The position numbers were made by a program, and so were the translations under genes. The notes beneath the pieces are model-generated. The model worked only from the letters and a program-made list of their open reading frames with translations. It searched no databases and had not been told where the DNA came from. A DNA stretch of 64,000 bases from Pleurodeles waltl (Eukaryota > Chordata > Amphibia > Caudata > Salamandridae): the NCBI RefSeq assembly GCF_031143425.1, contig NC_090447.1, positions 767,930,409 to 767,994,408 on the forward strand. The letters are read 5' to 3'. Of this stretch, positions 30,559 through 41,194 are shown in pieces (within the stretch, counting starts at the first letter, position 1; every line of letters starts with the position of its first letter).

Positions 30559-31080
30559 CTACTCCATCATCTCCAACAACGAAGAACATTCTGCAGTTTT
30601 AACTGCTTTCAACAGATCCTTGAAGTCTGAGATTAACAATTTAGCAGTGTATGCCCTGCAAACTCCTGTTCTCATTGCCAAATTCATTCCACCATATTCC
30701 CTCTTCAAGGAGGAATCAATTGTCTTCTCAGTGGGGTCCCTGAGAACAAAATCCTCTACCACTGTAGTACACCACACAAGGCTATCCACTATTGAGTCTA
30801 CATGGACCATGTTTGGCAATAGGTATAGTTTTGCCGTAAACCTCAGCATAGCAATTTTCTTCATATCCTTATTAGGTAAATCATGATGACGTTTTTGAAT
30901 GGTCTCAAAACAGTGTCTTTAAAGGTATTACATTCCTTAGGAAGAGAAAAATCTATGTTCCTCTTATATGAGGTAGAATCTCTGGAAACAAGTATTTTCC
31001 CATAAAGTTACCCCTCTGCTCCTTGGGGTTGAGATTGTCTTCTTCTCCACTGGAGGTTAAGGAATAAAACTACATCTTTA
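30559..31080 (-). pseudogene. DIRS gag-like protein fragment
   Basis: The minus-strand frame of 101 codons (30559-30864) aligns by eye with the middle of the intact DIRS gag at 36049-37242: SSLKREYGGMNLAMRTGV against SGLKMAFAGENLALRAGI, and KAVKTAECSSLLEMME against VAVQEGAECSELLAVME. Further gag-like blocks continue in other frames to about 31080. Gag would form the particle. The gene has decayed, and lies upstream of RT as expected. Confidence 0.7.
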
Positions 31081-31595
31081 CATTGTTTCTTTTGGCTTGA
31101 GCTATGTCTAGCTCACTCTTCAGAAATAACAACTAGAGTCTTCAGAGCAAACATCTTTGCCTACTCCTCCTCATCACTGCAGCCATATTTCCCTCTGTAC
31201 CTCAGTGAAGAGAGTGATCTGGAGCTTTCTGGGGATAACCAAACATGGGTGCTCATTTCAACATCAGCAGTCTTTTGCGAAAACTGCAGCGGAAGCAGGA
31301 GCCAAAAGACCGCCAGTGTTGGTTGTCCAAAGACCGGCGTATTATGAGTCACCTACGGATTGCCACCCATAAACAGGCAGAAATCCGACACCGACACCTG
31401 ACAAAACACCCCTCATTCCTGTAACATGGTGCATCTTCTCCTGTTTTTCATCAGGCTGACTCCCAAGCACAGCGGTGGAAGTTCTAGGAGTGATATTGAA
31501 GGAATAGGTGATGAGTTGGCCCAGTCCCAGCAAGGACTTAACATATAACAACTTGTTCCTTACGTTATTTTGCCCATCTCTTTGAGAGACAGGAG
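31081..31595. other. 5' part of the old DIRS element, no readable gene
   Basis: It lies between the gag remnant and the right inverted terminal repeat. It should hold the gag N-terminus, but I could not read one. Confidence 0.3.
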
Positions 31596-31794
31596 AAAAA
31601 TACAAAAAGATTCTTGGAATCTCGTCTCTTTTTATGGCCTATAGTGAGAAAGGTGTGGAGCTGGTTGCTAATAATATTCCTGCATCTTATTTCCTGCCTC
31701 AGAGGGAGATAGAGTCCATCTCCTTATAAGCAATGATTGCAGGGAGGACATGGGATGTTGAGGTAAGGAATCTTTCCATGGATTATCAACATAC

Positions 31795-32730
31795 CACATG
31801 TATTACATTCAGTTGTAATACTCTGATACGCCTAATAATCTGAAAATTTTTGAGTATAATCAATTGGAACTTTGGTGTAAGAAAAGACACAATTGTACTG
31901 ATCACCCGCTCTAGAGCCTGCTATTGCACTGCTCAGGGCATGGTAAGTAAAGCCCGCACAAACATCCCAATTATGACATCTTTGAATCCGCCCACCAATC
32001 ATATGTACCCAATGGCAGTTCGTACAGTGAATCACCCTGTTTTTTCTGGCCTGATCAAAAAACAAAAAACTTTTGGTGGATTTAATTCATACAGATTAAT
32101 GCTGCTAAAATCACTGTGTTCCGTAAATTCAATCTCACCAGTGACTGAGCGTCTGTGAGCCCCATACAACATGACCTTAAAACATGAACATGTTTCTTTG
32201 AGGAATCCCTGGCTCACTCTTGGTAGCTTGATACAGGCTGTAGGTTTTGTCTGAGAAATCTTGGCAGCCTCCAGTACTAGCAATAAAAGCAACATTTCTG
32301 CCTTTGCGGACATACACTTAGAAACCTTCCCTGGGAAATTTGCAAGCTTCGTGAACAAAGCTCACTGCAATGCCTGTTGCCTTATTTTCAGTTTACCGCA
32401 AAGCGCCTCACCAGTGCAGATTAGACTTGAATTTGGCCTACAAGAATATGAAGTTGTACAAGAGGGGGCCCTCCTCATATATGCTTCTCCACTAAAGCAG
32501 GCAAAGGGTAACGCTTTAAGAGGGCTACTATGGCAAGAAATCACTCTCCACACTCCTCAGAACACAAATAGCTGTTCAGCAAAAATAATAGCTCCAATAA
32601 AATATCTGAAAGCAGAACAGCTCTGGAATACTTATATGATGTACCGGCAGCTTTAGCATGTGCTGAATGAACAATCCAGATGGCTCTCCTGGTGGGAAGA
32701 CAAAGTAAAATTTAGGTTGTGTAAACACTC
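31795..32730. other. Unrecognised DNA between two DIRS elements
   Basis: AT-rich, with no gene or repeat recognised. It separates the old DIRS element from the complete one to the right. Confidence 0.4.
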
Positions 32731-32880
32731 ATGCGTCCATTTTCTTACGATAATGGCATTACTCCTAGTCCTACTCCCTCGCCTTCCTTTTAAACCAATG
32801 AGGCCTCCCGCCTCCCCCCTAGACCCTCCCTTCCCCTTTTAAAAACCCCCCCCACCCTTACCTCCTCCTGTACAAAACCC
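32731..32880 (+). repeat. Left inverted terminal repeat of the complete DIRS element
   Basis: From CCTCGCCTTCCTTTTAAACC through CCCTTCCCCTTTTAAAA the sequence is repeated inverted at 37690-37800. The outer 45 bases (ATAATGGCATTACTCC and neighbours) are unique to this side and reappear inverted in the internal complementary region. Confidence 0.9.
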
Positions 32881-32933
32881 AAGCCCAAGCAGCAACTCGG
32901 ACAGTCCGTACCGGGAGGGTGGGAGGGAACGGA

Positions 32934-33034
32934 AAAGGAAGGCGAGGGAGTAGGACTAGGAGTAATGCCATTATCGTAAGAAAATGGACGCATTACCTCC
33001 CGTCCCTCCCTCGCCTTCCTTTTAAACCAATGAG
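32934..33034 (+). repeat. Internal complementary region of the complete DIRS element
   Basis: 32934-32993 is the reverse complement of the left end (GGAGTAATGCCATTATCG, GAAAATGGACGC). 32990-33034 is the reverse complement of the right end (CATTACCTCCCGTCCC, TCGCCTTCC). The two halves meet at a shared CAT/ATT. In the DIRS model this segment bridges the two cDNA ends to give a circle, which the recombinase then inserts. Confidence 0.88.
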
Positions 33035-33125
33035 ACATAGCAAGAAAAACACAGGAGACGGACACTGAGTTGCAAGAACCTTTATTCATATCCTGCCCCA
33101 AGGACACCAAAACACCCTACCCCTA

Positions 33126-34260
33126 TTACCTCATAGAGGATAGGACCCGGTGACCTAATACCGACTCCAAACTACCCAAGTCCGATAGCCTATAATGACG
33201 CACAAACGTCAAAGGAGAAGCCCAAGTGGCGGCCCTGCAAATTTCCACCACGGAGGTCCCCTGTAGTTCCGCCACTGTAGCCGCCATACCTCTGGTAGAC
33301 CGACCCTGAATCCCTTGAGGAGGAACTACCCCTTTCAAGGAATAGGCCAACAGAATCAAAGATCTCACCCAACGACTCAAGGAAGCCGTGGAAGGTTTCT
33401 CACCTTTACGTGCCGGACCGAAATTCACAAAAAGCGAATCCCCCTTACGAAAAGAAGCCACCACCCGCAGGTACTCCAATAAAGCCCTGCGTACATCCAA
33501 TGAATGCAAACGGACCTCTTCCCTTGAGGAGGGATCCGGACAAAATGAAGGCAGGATAACCTCCTGACGGGAATGGAATGAAGAATTGACCTTCGGAATA
33601 AAGGAAGGAACCGGAACCAGAACTACCCGATCGGGAAAAACCTTACAAAAAGGAAAGGAACAGGCCAATGCCCCCAACTCCCCTAACCGACGAGCCGAAG
33701 TAATGGCTACCAAAAAGAACGTCTTCAAAGACAGATGGCGTAAATCACAGTCCCCCAATGGCTCAAATGGGGCCTCTGTCAAAACATCCAAAACCAAAGA
33801 AAGATCCCAGGAAGGAAAGGAACGTACTGGGCGAGGAAACAAATTAACCAGACCCTGAAAAAATCTAGGCATCAGGTGCCCTTCATCCTGAAGATTACGC
33901 CACGGACCTCTGAAATCCTGAATCACCGCCCATTGTACCCTCAGCGATGCTACCGACAAACCCAAATGTGCGCCGTCCTGCAGGAACTGCATTACTTCAA
34001 AGATAGACGCGCATGTAGGATCTACTTCATGATTCAAACACCAAGAAGAAAAAACCCGCCACTGTCTACCATAGGAAAGTAAAGTGGAACGCCGCCTGGA
34101 AGCCAACAAAGTAGAACTCAACGCTACCGGTACCCCCAGACCCGTTAAGCCCCTTCGTTCAACTTCCAGGCCGTCAAGTGCAACCTCCTCAACGACACCA
34201 CTGATAGGCAGGGAAACTCCAGGGGGGATGGACAAAGAGGCAGAGGCCACATCCTCCCTT
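33126..34260 (-). CDS. DIRS tyrosine recombinase
   Basis: Inserts the circular DIRS cDNA into the genome without an integrase. The frame (sharing its stop-free reading with sequence farther upstream) shows a SAM-like domain (SRRRSTLLSYGRQWRVFSSW through VASLRVQWAVIQDF) and a catalytic domain: first Arg in ITSARRLGELGALAC, then SFHSRQEVILPSF, the third box as GRSTRGMAATVAEL, and the Tyr helix ICRAATWASPLTFVRHYRL. The third box has Arg where His is usual, which may weaken it or be a family variant. The start is uncertain; it overlaps the RNase H end (34145) in another frame. No stop interrupts the domain. Confidence 0.75.
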
Positions 34261-36293
34261 CTGCCATCAGCCTCAACAACGGGAACCAATTCGCCCGTGG
34301 CCAAAGAGGTGCAATCAGGATAATCCTGGAGCCAAGATCCCTCACCCTCAACAGAAAAGCCCTGAGAAGTTGAAACGGAGGGAATGCATACAACAGACCC
34401 CTCGGCCAAGGGCATGACATCCCGTCCACCTCCCAGGCCTGGGGACACCGAAACCGGGAGCAGAAGCGATCCAACTTTGCATTTTCCGCGGACGCAAACA
34501 CATCCAACACTGGAAGCCCCCAAAGCCGCACCAGATGCAGAAACAGAGACTTCTGGAGGGAGAAAAGTTGAGACGAAGGAATCACCCTGCTTAGAAGATC
34601 CGCCCGAACATTGACCACCCCCCCGAATGTACGTGGCCCTGAGAGAAGGAACCCACTCCTGAGCCCACACAAAAATCTCCCTGGCCAGACTGAACAGCGC
34701 CCTTGACCTGGTCCCTCCTTGACGGTTGACATAAGCTTTGGCCACTAAGTTGTCCGTCCGAATAAGAACCGCCTTCCCCCTCAGGGACCCCTGGAAATGG
34801 ACCAGAGCCAGAAAGACCGCTCTTAATTCGCGCCAGTTCGATGACCGACTCGCCTCCCGAGGGGACCAAAACCCCTGAACCTGAGCCGACCCTATCCACG
34901 CCCCCCAACCGGAGAGGCTGGCATCCGTAGTCACCACCACGGGCCTCAGAGGAGACAAAGAAACCCCTACCCGAAGATGAGCTGCATCCAACCACCATTG
35001 CAGCTCCCTGCGAATCAATCTGGACCCCGGAACCCCGTCCCTCAGAGACCCGGACCCCGGAGTCCACCTTTTCAAGAACCACGTCATCAAGCACAGGAGA
35101 TGGAAACGCGCCCAAGGAACCAAAAATATCACAGATGCCAAATGACCCTGCAGCCGCAATCAAAGAAGAGCTCGTGGCGCAGTCAGTGATACCACCTTCT
35201 TGACCAAGGCCTGGAGAACACCCAACCTCTTCTCTGATACCGACACCAAGCCGAGAAGAGTCTGAAACCGAGCCCCCAGAAAAACCAGATCCTGGGATGG
35301 AACTAAATCTGATTTCTCCCAATTGATTAAAAACCCGTGGTTTTGCAGGACCCCCAGAACTTGGTCCACCTGGCTCTGCAACAGGACACGTGACTGGGCA
35401 TGAATTAAAATGTCGTCCAGATATGGATGAATAAACACCCCTTCTGAATGTAGCAAGGCCATCAGGGGGGCCAGCACCTTTGTGAAAATTCGAGGAGAAG
35501 ATTTCAGACCGAAAGGAAGAACGCAAAACTGGTAGTGTTCTTGATCCACGCCAAACCTCAGGAACCTCTGAGAAGATCTTGCCACAGGCACGTGCAGGTA
35601 AGCATCCTGCAGGTCCAGCGACACAAGAAAGTCCCCTTGCCTGACCAATGGAAAGATAGTCTGAATAGACAGCATGCGGAAATGCACCGTCCTGATCCAA
35701 GTATTCACCTCCTTCAGATTGAGCACTGGTCGAAAACCCCCTGAAACTTTCTGCACCAGAAACAGGACCAAATAAGTTCCCTGACCCCTTTCTTCCAGTG
35801 GAACTCGGGAAATGGCCCCCTTGACCAACAAGTCCCTTACTCCGTCCAATATTGCCCTTCTCCTTGACCCCCCTGAAGGCAGAGGGGTGGGACGCACCCC
35901 TGAATCTGGAGGAACTCTCACAAAATCGATGACATAACCATTGGCCACAATGTCTAGCACCCAATGATCGTTGATACTTTCCTCCCAAGCTGAAAGAAAG
36001 TGAATCAACCTTCCCCCAACCGGCCCTATGCCAGGCCCACAATGATTGTCAGGACCCCTTCTTGAAACCACCCCGGTTCGCAGGAGCAGCCTTCTTAGGG
36101 GAAAAACGCGGCTGAAAACGCTGTTTCCTAAATGAAAAGGATTTGGTCTCCCTATTCGGAGAAGATCGGGAATGCTTCTTCCATCCTTTACTAGAAGTAG
36201 AACCACCTTTATAAGGCAAGGCATGTTTCCGTTCCTTAAACGCCTTGGAAAGCATGGATGGCAACTGCTCTCCAAACAAGTTACGACCTTCAA
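34145..36293 (-). pseudogene. DIRS reverse transcriptase-RNase H polyprotein (one stop, one frameshift)
   Basis: The 36293-35160 frame overlaps the gag end and carries RT: KVSGGFRPVLNLKEVNTW, motif A FLVSLDLQDAYLHVP (about 35592-35628), VLPFGLKSSPRIFTKVL, and motif C HPYLDDILIH (about 35411-35435), all with catalytic residues intact. A TGA at 35160-35162 ends it, but the same frame continues into RNase H (VVVTTDASLSGWGAW, SNWRELRAV, LIRTDNLVAKAYVN). At a C7 run on the plus strand (34618-34624) the frame slips and the end (VVNVRADLLSRVIPSSQ to the stop at 34145) is in another frame. Two small lesions therefore inactivate an otherwise complete gene. Confidence 0.85.
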
Positions 36294-37242
36294 ACGGCAG
36301 TCTCAGCAAGGCCGCCTTCTCCCCAGGGTCAGCCTTCCAGGAACGTAACCAGAGGGACCTACGAGCCCCAATCAAAGCCCCCGATGCCAGCGCCGAAGTA
36401 CGGACCACATCCGAAGAAACATCCGCCAACAATCTGGCCTGTTGCTCCATAACAGCCAGGAGCTCTGAACATTCGGCACCTTCCTGAACAGCCACCGCCA
36501 GCTTATCAAAGTCCTGCACCAATGACTGGGCCGCATAAGCAGAATAAATACCTGCCCTTAGCGCCAAATTCTCCCCGGCAAATGCCATCTTAAGACCTGA
36601 ATCCACCTTACGATCCGTGGCATCTGTAGGCACACAATCCTCCGGATTTACTGCCGTTTTGCCAATCAGGGTAGCTAGAATTGAATCCAGGCGGACCGAA
36701 GGAGGTAATACCTCCACACCCTCAAGTAAATACAGTTTCTGCAGGAATCGTGGAACCTGAGCTTTATCCACATCTTTCCATTCACGAAACACGATCTCCT
36801 TCACAGGTCCCTGAAAAGGCATGGCAAACTTGGAAGGGGTCTGATATTGAGGAAATAAGTGAGAATCTGAGCTGGAAGGATGAAACACTGGGAAACCCAA
36901 ATTGTCCCGAACATGTGCCATCACCTCCCACATTTCCTCTCTGGATACATATTTACCCCCAGAAGACGTAGAAGGGGCCTCATCACCCTCACTGTCTGAC
37001 GAGGACTTCCTTGTAGCAGCCGGTGAATGAGAAATCTTAGAGGGACCAGTCCTGGTCACCCCTGCTTGAAGAGCCCTGCTAACAGCTACTTCAATCATCT
37101 CCTGTACCTCCTCCCTGGACATGAGGGGAGTGCCCCTATCCTGTAACTGTGAGTCCCCAGGAGTGGAAACTCCAGCAGCACCCTCCTCCTCAGAAGAGGA
37201 AGATGAGACAATCCTACGCCTCTTAGCCTGAACCTTCGGCAT
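36049..37242 (-). CDS. DIRS gag-like protein (intact)
   Basis: A frame of 397 codons from ATG (MPKVQAKRRRIVSSSSSEEE) to a stop, with no visible lesion. Parts: a basic N-terminus with a Ser/Glu run, a low-complexity linker, a helical core of about residues 85-330 (REEMWEVMAHVRDNLGF, then KVDSGLKMAFAGENLALRAG, ECSELLAVMEQQARLLADVS and SALASGALIGARRSLWL), and a basic Lys/Arg/Ser/Phe tail (KSFSFRKQRFQPRFSPKK) suited to RNA binding. There is no CCHC knuckle, unlike the Ngaro gag in this window. The 3' end overlaps the RT frame by about 245 bases. It probably forms the particle in which cDNA is made. Confidence 0.85.
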   Translation of the reverse strand: MPKVQAKRRRIVSSSSSEEEGAAGVSTPGDSQLQDRGTPLMSREEVQEMIEVAVSRALQAGVTRTGPSKISHSPAATRKSSSDSEGDEAPSTSSGGKYVSREEMWEVMAHVRDNLGFPVFHPSSSDSHLFPQYQTPSKFAMPFQGPVKEIVFREWKDVDKAQVPRFLQKLYLLEGVEVLPPSVRLDSILATLIGKTAVNPEDCVPTDATDRKVDSGLKMAFAGENLALRAGIYSAYAAQSLVQDFDKLAVAVQEGAECSELLAVMEQQARLLADVSSDVVRTSALASGALIGARRSLWLRSWKADPGEKAALLRLPFEGRNLFGEQLPSMLSKAFKERKHALPYKGGSTSSKGWKKHSRSSPNRETKSFSFRKQRFQPRFSPKKAAPANRGGFKKGS

Positions 37243-37349
37243 GACTATCCAATAAACACTGTCTTACATCCCAAATCACTCCCCATATATAGTGACTAGG
37301 ACCTGCCCCCTAAAAATAAACCAATCCCCAAAAAGGTCAAATATTCCTG

Positions 37350-37373
37350 GCCAAAAAAAAAAAAAAAAAAAAA
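37350..37373 (+). repeat. Poly-A tract
   Basis: A run of about 22 A on the plus strand, upstream (on the sense strand) of the DIRS gag gene. Confidence 0.9.
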
Positions 37374-37689
37374 CTGCGGGCAGAACGCCCGTCCTACCAG
37401 TCGATTCCCGGCATCTCAGCCCAAAAGTCCCCATCCAGCAGCTCCTCGCAGCTCAGCAGCGTGGTAACCCGGAAATACAAGCCCCAGCTACAAAGGGCCG
37501 GTCGACCCCGTCGGCCGGCCCTCAATCTGCGTAGTCCTGAGCAGCCCGGCTGCTCGCTTTCCAACGCGATCAGCTGGTGTACTCCTCGTGGAGCTCCGCA
37601 CCCCGAGGAGCACCGTCAACGAAGACCTCCAGGCCCCGCCGTGCAGGTAAGGGAAAGAAAAAATGTCTAGCGTGGGCTAGACGAAAAAA

Positions 37690-37802
37690 ACAGGAGGAAG
37701 TAAGGGTGGGGGGGGGTTTTAAAAGGGGAAGGGAGGGTCTAGGGGGGAGGCGGGAGGCCTCATTGGTTTAAAAGGAAGGCGAGGGAGGGACGGGAGGTAA
37801 TG
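37690..37802 (+). repeat. Right inverted terminal repeat of the complete DIRS element
   Basis: Inverted copy of 32777-32880, ending GGGAGGTAATG. The outermost 20 or so bases differ from the left end and match the second half of the internal complementary region. Confidence 0.9.
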
Positions 37803-37878
37803 ACCATTAACGTGTACATGGTCCCAATTCCGCAATCCTATACAAACCTCATCTTGAGCAAAACATTTGAAAATAAAG

Positions 37879-38655
37879 GCCCATATTTTAAAAAATTATG
37901 CACAATGGTGCTAAATAATGGCTGGCGTCTCAAAAAATGATGCTAGCCTGTGACCGATGGCATTAGGGGAAATGGCGCTTTAGGGTAAAAAATGACAGTA
38001 GGCTGATTAGCTGCAAAATATCATTTTTGATACATAAGCAAGCAAACAATGACTCCTGTGTCATTACTACTACCCCAATGCAGTGCCCACCACAAGGAAC
38101 CAATGTCCCCAGGGCAAGCCCAACATACCTTGTGCCAGGCAGGGGGCCCCATGTAAGGGGCCCCCAGTAGCACACCACACACATACTTACCTGAAACTTA
38201 CCTGGGAGTGGCTCCCTCCTTCTGTAGTGTCCCTATGGTATTGGTGTTGGTGGTGGTGATGCTGGGGGTTGGGGTGGGCATCTATGTGCCCATTCCATGG
38301 TGTTTTCCCATGGAAATGGGCCTACTTGCACTTTAACGCCTGGTCTGACCAGGCATTAAATATTGATGCTAATCGGGCTTAGTGCCATTATTTAGGCTTG
38401 CATTCTACTTTGCGTTGTTTCTGCGTCGAATGTTAAATATGGCGCCGGGGGCTAGCTTCATTTTTAGGAAGGGAACGCCTACCTTGCACCTCATTGACAA
38501 AAGGTGGGTTGCCGCTTCTTAGAAATGGCGCTAACACCAATATTTTGACACTGGAGGGGTCTTGTGTCAAAATAGAAATATGAAGTTAAGTTAGCGCAGC
38601 TTTAGCATCAAAATAAATGACTCTAAGGTGATGCTAACTTTCCATAAATATGGGC
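37879..38655. mobile_element. MITE with GCCCATATTTA ends
   Basis: The left end GCCCATATTTTA and right end TAAATATGGGC are inverted copies 777 bp apart. The interior is rich in TTGACGCC/GGCGCTA-like words (ATGGCGCTT, AATGGCGCTAAC) and has no gene. A clean target duplication was not found, so the superfamily is open; Harbinger-like is a guess from the 3' company it keeps. Confidence 0.5.
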
Positions 38656-38659
38656 AAAA

Positions 38660-38917
38660 GTGCTTCAAGCCAGATTTGGAATTTTGCCATCAATTGACGA
38701 TTTACCAAGATGGCACCCACCAATGGTGAACAAGGCCTGCAGGCTATGTCATTATTCAGGGGTAGAGTTCTTGCACATCTTATTTATTTGCCCAGCCTTT
38801 TTAAAGTGGCGCAGAATGTATCTACGAAATATCTTCAAACGACATCAGATCCTGCCGAAAAGCAGTACTGTTTTGTATGAAAGGGTCTTCCGCACAATCA
38901 ATAGCTTGTTTTGCTAA
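38660..38917 (+). pseudogene. LINE C-terminal fragment with a zinc-finger-like motif
   Basis: The 86-codon frame (ARFGILPSIDDLPRWHPP, then CRLCHYSGVEFLHILFICPAFLKWRRMYL) resembles the extreme C-terminus of non-LTR retrotransposon ORF2 proteins, where a C-x2-C-x(n)-H-x(4-7)-C motif follows the RT. No RT domain precedes it; the MITE at 37879-38655 is directly upstream. The likely 3' UTR follows. Confidence 0.45.
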
Positions 38918-40288
38918 ATATCTGCTTATATCGTATCAGTTATTGAAACAGAATAACAGGGAACTTGAGGCAAATTAATTGCCCAGGAACAAAGCATGAT
39001 TCCTTCTTAAGAAGCTTGATCATGGGGAAACCCCCTTTTATCGAAAATGTCAACAAAGCGGCACGGCTGTCATCCACTTGAGGGCTCAATGAGTGAATGG
39101 AGTGAATAAGACCCCCCGGACAAATTGTACGGAAATTTGCACAAGTGGCTAACAACTGCTGGTTGGCCTGATAGAAAGAAAACATTAACCAACCTTCCGT
39201 GATGACAAGTAATTTTTCCCTTCTACATTTATTTGCATAGATTTAGTTGTTGAGACTTATAGGAGAGGCGTTTTTAAATTGAATGTCTATGCTGCACTAG
39301 TCTGGATTGGGTTTGTTGAAGTTTATTTTGCAAATTTGCACAGTTTGGCTAACTACTGTTGCTCGGCACGACGATAAGAGAAGATTATCCAACCTTCCAT
39401 TTTGATAAGCACTTTTTCCTTCTACATTTTTGTACAGTTTTAACATCGATTCAAGGGAGGGATGTTTTTAAATTGAATGTTAATGCTGGATTGGCTCTGT
39501 TGAAGTTTATTTTGAACTGGAACTGTCGCAGAGTCGCACCAACCAACCTACTCCTTGGGGCTTTTAAATTGTTGAATTGCTCTCTAGTTTCCAGCTGTGC
39601 AAAAATTTTCCCGTTGATGTTTTGCATTCTATGTTTCATGTTTTTATTGGATATTATGGCTTTAACACATGCCGGGCGAAATGACGATTAGATGATGTCC
39701 TTTCATTAGGTCGAGCACAAGCGCTCTGACCTGTTAGTATTGTGGGCTTTTAACGACGCCCATCTCACGCTTATCACTTTCATTCCTTCCTGGGCTTGGT
39801 GTTAAACATCACTTCATTGGTAAATACTTTATGATTGTCCTGCCCCGAGGCTGGTTTTGTCTCCCTTGCAGACTGCCCCTATTACATGGATAATTCCACG
39901 ATTGCCAATGTCCTTCAGCCTGGACAAACTATTTTTTTGTCTCTCCCCTTCCTGCTGTATGGCGACCATGGTGCTTACAGTGCTAACAGGTACAACAGGC
40001 ATAAGCTGCTTCCCAATTACCCTGTGTGTTTTGTAGAGTATTATTTCTTCCTGTCATACTATGTTTATATTACATGGATATGATGTGCGATATGGATGTT
40101 GTATATGTTTCAGCATATTTTGTTCTACTATCTTTTGTGTTGCACTATGTGCACAAAGTGTGTTTTGTGGTGTACTGTGATTAAGTGCGAGGGTTCTGTA
40201 CTTAATGAGTGCCATTTATGTGCTTATGCTGTATTCAGTGCTTAATTTGTAAATAAAAACGTGTTGGTTCCCAAAGCTCTCCTCTGAA
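38918..40288. other. Probable LINE 3' tail and flank, with an internal duplication
   Basis: No gene. 39130-39330 and 39330-39530 are two diverged direct copies (about 200 bp each), sharing GCACAAGTGGCTAAC-like, CCAACCTTCC, CCCTTCTACATTT and GTTGAAGTTTATTTTG blocks. Then follows unclassified AT-rich DNA. The last part (about 40100-40288) is TGTG/CTTAATTTGTAAATAA-rich and seems to be the left part of a repeat in which the next DIRS element is inserted. Confidence 0.4.
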
Positions 40289-40490
40289 ATTCTATGTCAG
40301 GACCTATAAACTCAGATTATGCTTCTCTTCCTATGCTTTAATAAACTTCAGCAGCCAATTAGGAAGCACTTTAACAAAAAAACTACAAATCCCTTGAACC
40401 CACCATGGTGACATAATAACCATAGAGTTCAACCCTATAAAACCATCCTGACACGAAGATTCTTCCTCTTTCTTTACTGCTTCACAGACA
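40289..40490 (+). repeat. Left inverted terminal repeat of the plus-strand DIRS element
   Basis: Starts ATTCTATGTCAGGACC. From about 40313 it is matched inverted at the right end. It contains ACTACAAATCCC and ends near AAGATTCTTCCTCTTTC. Confidence 0.85.
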
Positions 40491-41106
40491 GTTAAGTACA
40501 TTCTTCTTCCTTAGCACGATTTAGGTATTTTAATTGTGTAGTACTGTATGGTTTTGTTTAGTTAGCATACGCACGTCTCACACATTTTTCATCGTCTTTA
40601 TCCTGCATGCATGTTTGCCTATTTATTGTTATTTGTGATTAGTCACCGGGTTGCCTGCTGCCCCTGTTGCCTGCTGCTCCCAATAAAGAGGAGAGGTCTC
40701 TTTATTGGGAGCCTGGACTGCGTGGCTTTGCCGCGCAGTCCTATTTTTATTTCGGCGTCAGCACCTCGGTGTGCGCGAGCAGTCCGACATGCTTGTTTTC
40801 CCTCTTCTAAGGGAATTATCGCCTCGCGCATCGCTTGTGTTCATCGCGCTGTATCCCATGTGTGTTCTAGAGGCCTGAACACCGTGGGCTGGCTAATTAA
40901 TCTTACGGGCTGTGTTCCCTGAGCTCCCCTGAACACCCTGCTGATTTTGAATTCTCAGGGTTGTAAAATGTTTATAGGCTTTGCCTAGAGCTGTTGAGTG
41001 TTTCCCTCCACACTCCATTCCTATTTTTGCTGCTTTTGGGGTTAGACATTACAGCTCCTCCTTGGATCCTCCCTCCCTTGGTCACAGTGGTGATTTGCAG
41101 TTTATT

Positions 41107-41142
41107 TATATACATATATTATATATATATATATATATATAT
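41107..41142. repeat. (TA)n microsatellite
   Basis: TATA-rich run in the 5' leader of the DIRS element, about 50 bases before the gag ATG. It might act as a promoter-like AT block, but that is not shown. Confidence 0.9.
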
Positions 41143-41194
41143 TTAAGGATATTCATTTTCTACTATCTTGAGTTACTTTCAACTCTTCCCAGCC

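Larger units (their letters stand above)
15990..31790 (-). mobile_element. Old DIRS element split open by nested insertions
   Basis: A terminal repeat at about 15990-16180 (TCATTACTTGTGAGGAGG, then AAAGATGCAGGAAGTC and TATAAAAAGAGAC) is matched in inverted orientation at about 31600-31790 (reverse complement reads TCATTGCTTATAAGGAG, then AAGATGCAGGAATATT and AAAAAGAGACGAG). Between them on the minus strand lie, in order, gag (about 31.1-30.5 kb), RT (30.2-27.4 kb), probable RNase H (27.4-26.9 kb) and the recombinase C-terminus (16.6-16.5 kb), the DIRS gene order. Removing the three insertions leaves about 3.6 kb, so internal DNA has also been lost. No intact gene remains. Confidence 0.75.
32731..37802 (-). 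mobile_element. Structurally complete DIRS retrotransposon
   Basis: The left end (GCGTCCATTTTCTTACG) and right end (GGGACGGGAGGTAATG) bound a 5.07 kb element with inverted terminal repeats of about 110 bp. Next to the left repeat is an internal complementary region (32934-33034) that joins the reverse complement of the left end to that of the right end, the feature thought to template circularisation. On the minus strand the order is gag (37242-36049), RT/RNase H (36293-34145) and tyrosine recombinase (about 34260-33126). The gag frame is intact; RT has one in-frame TGA and one homopolymer frameshift. Confidence 0.9.

Noticed and set aside
34591..36042. A 483-codon minus-strand frame inside the DIRS RT region
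   Set aside because: It lies in another frame over the RT/RNase H gene, is Ser/Gly-rich and has no domain; it is a shadow of the real polyprotein frame.
41107..41142. A TATA box for the DIRS element
   Set aside because: The run is a TA microsatellite without further promoter context, so a specific regulatory role cannot be supported.
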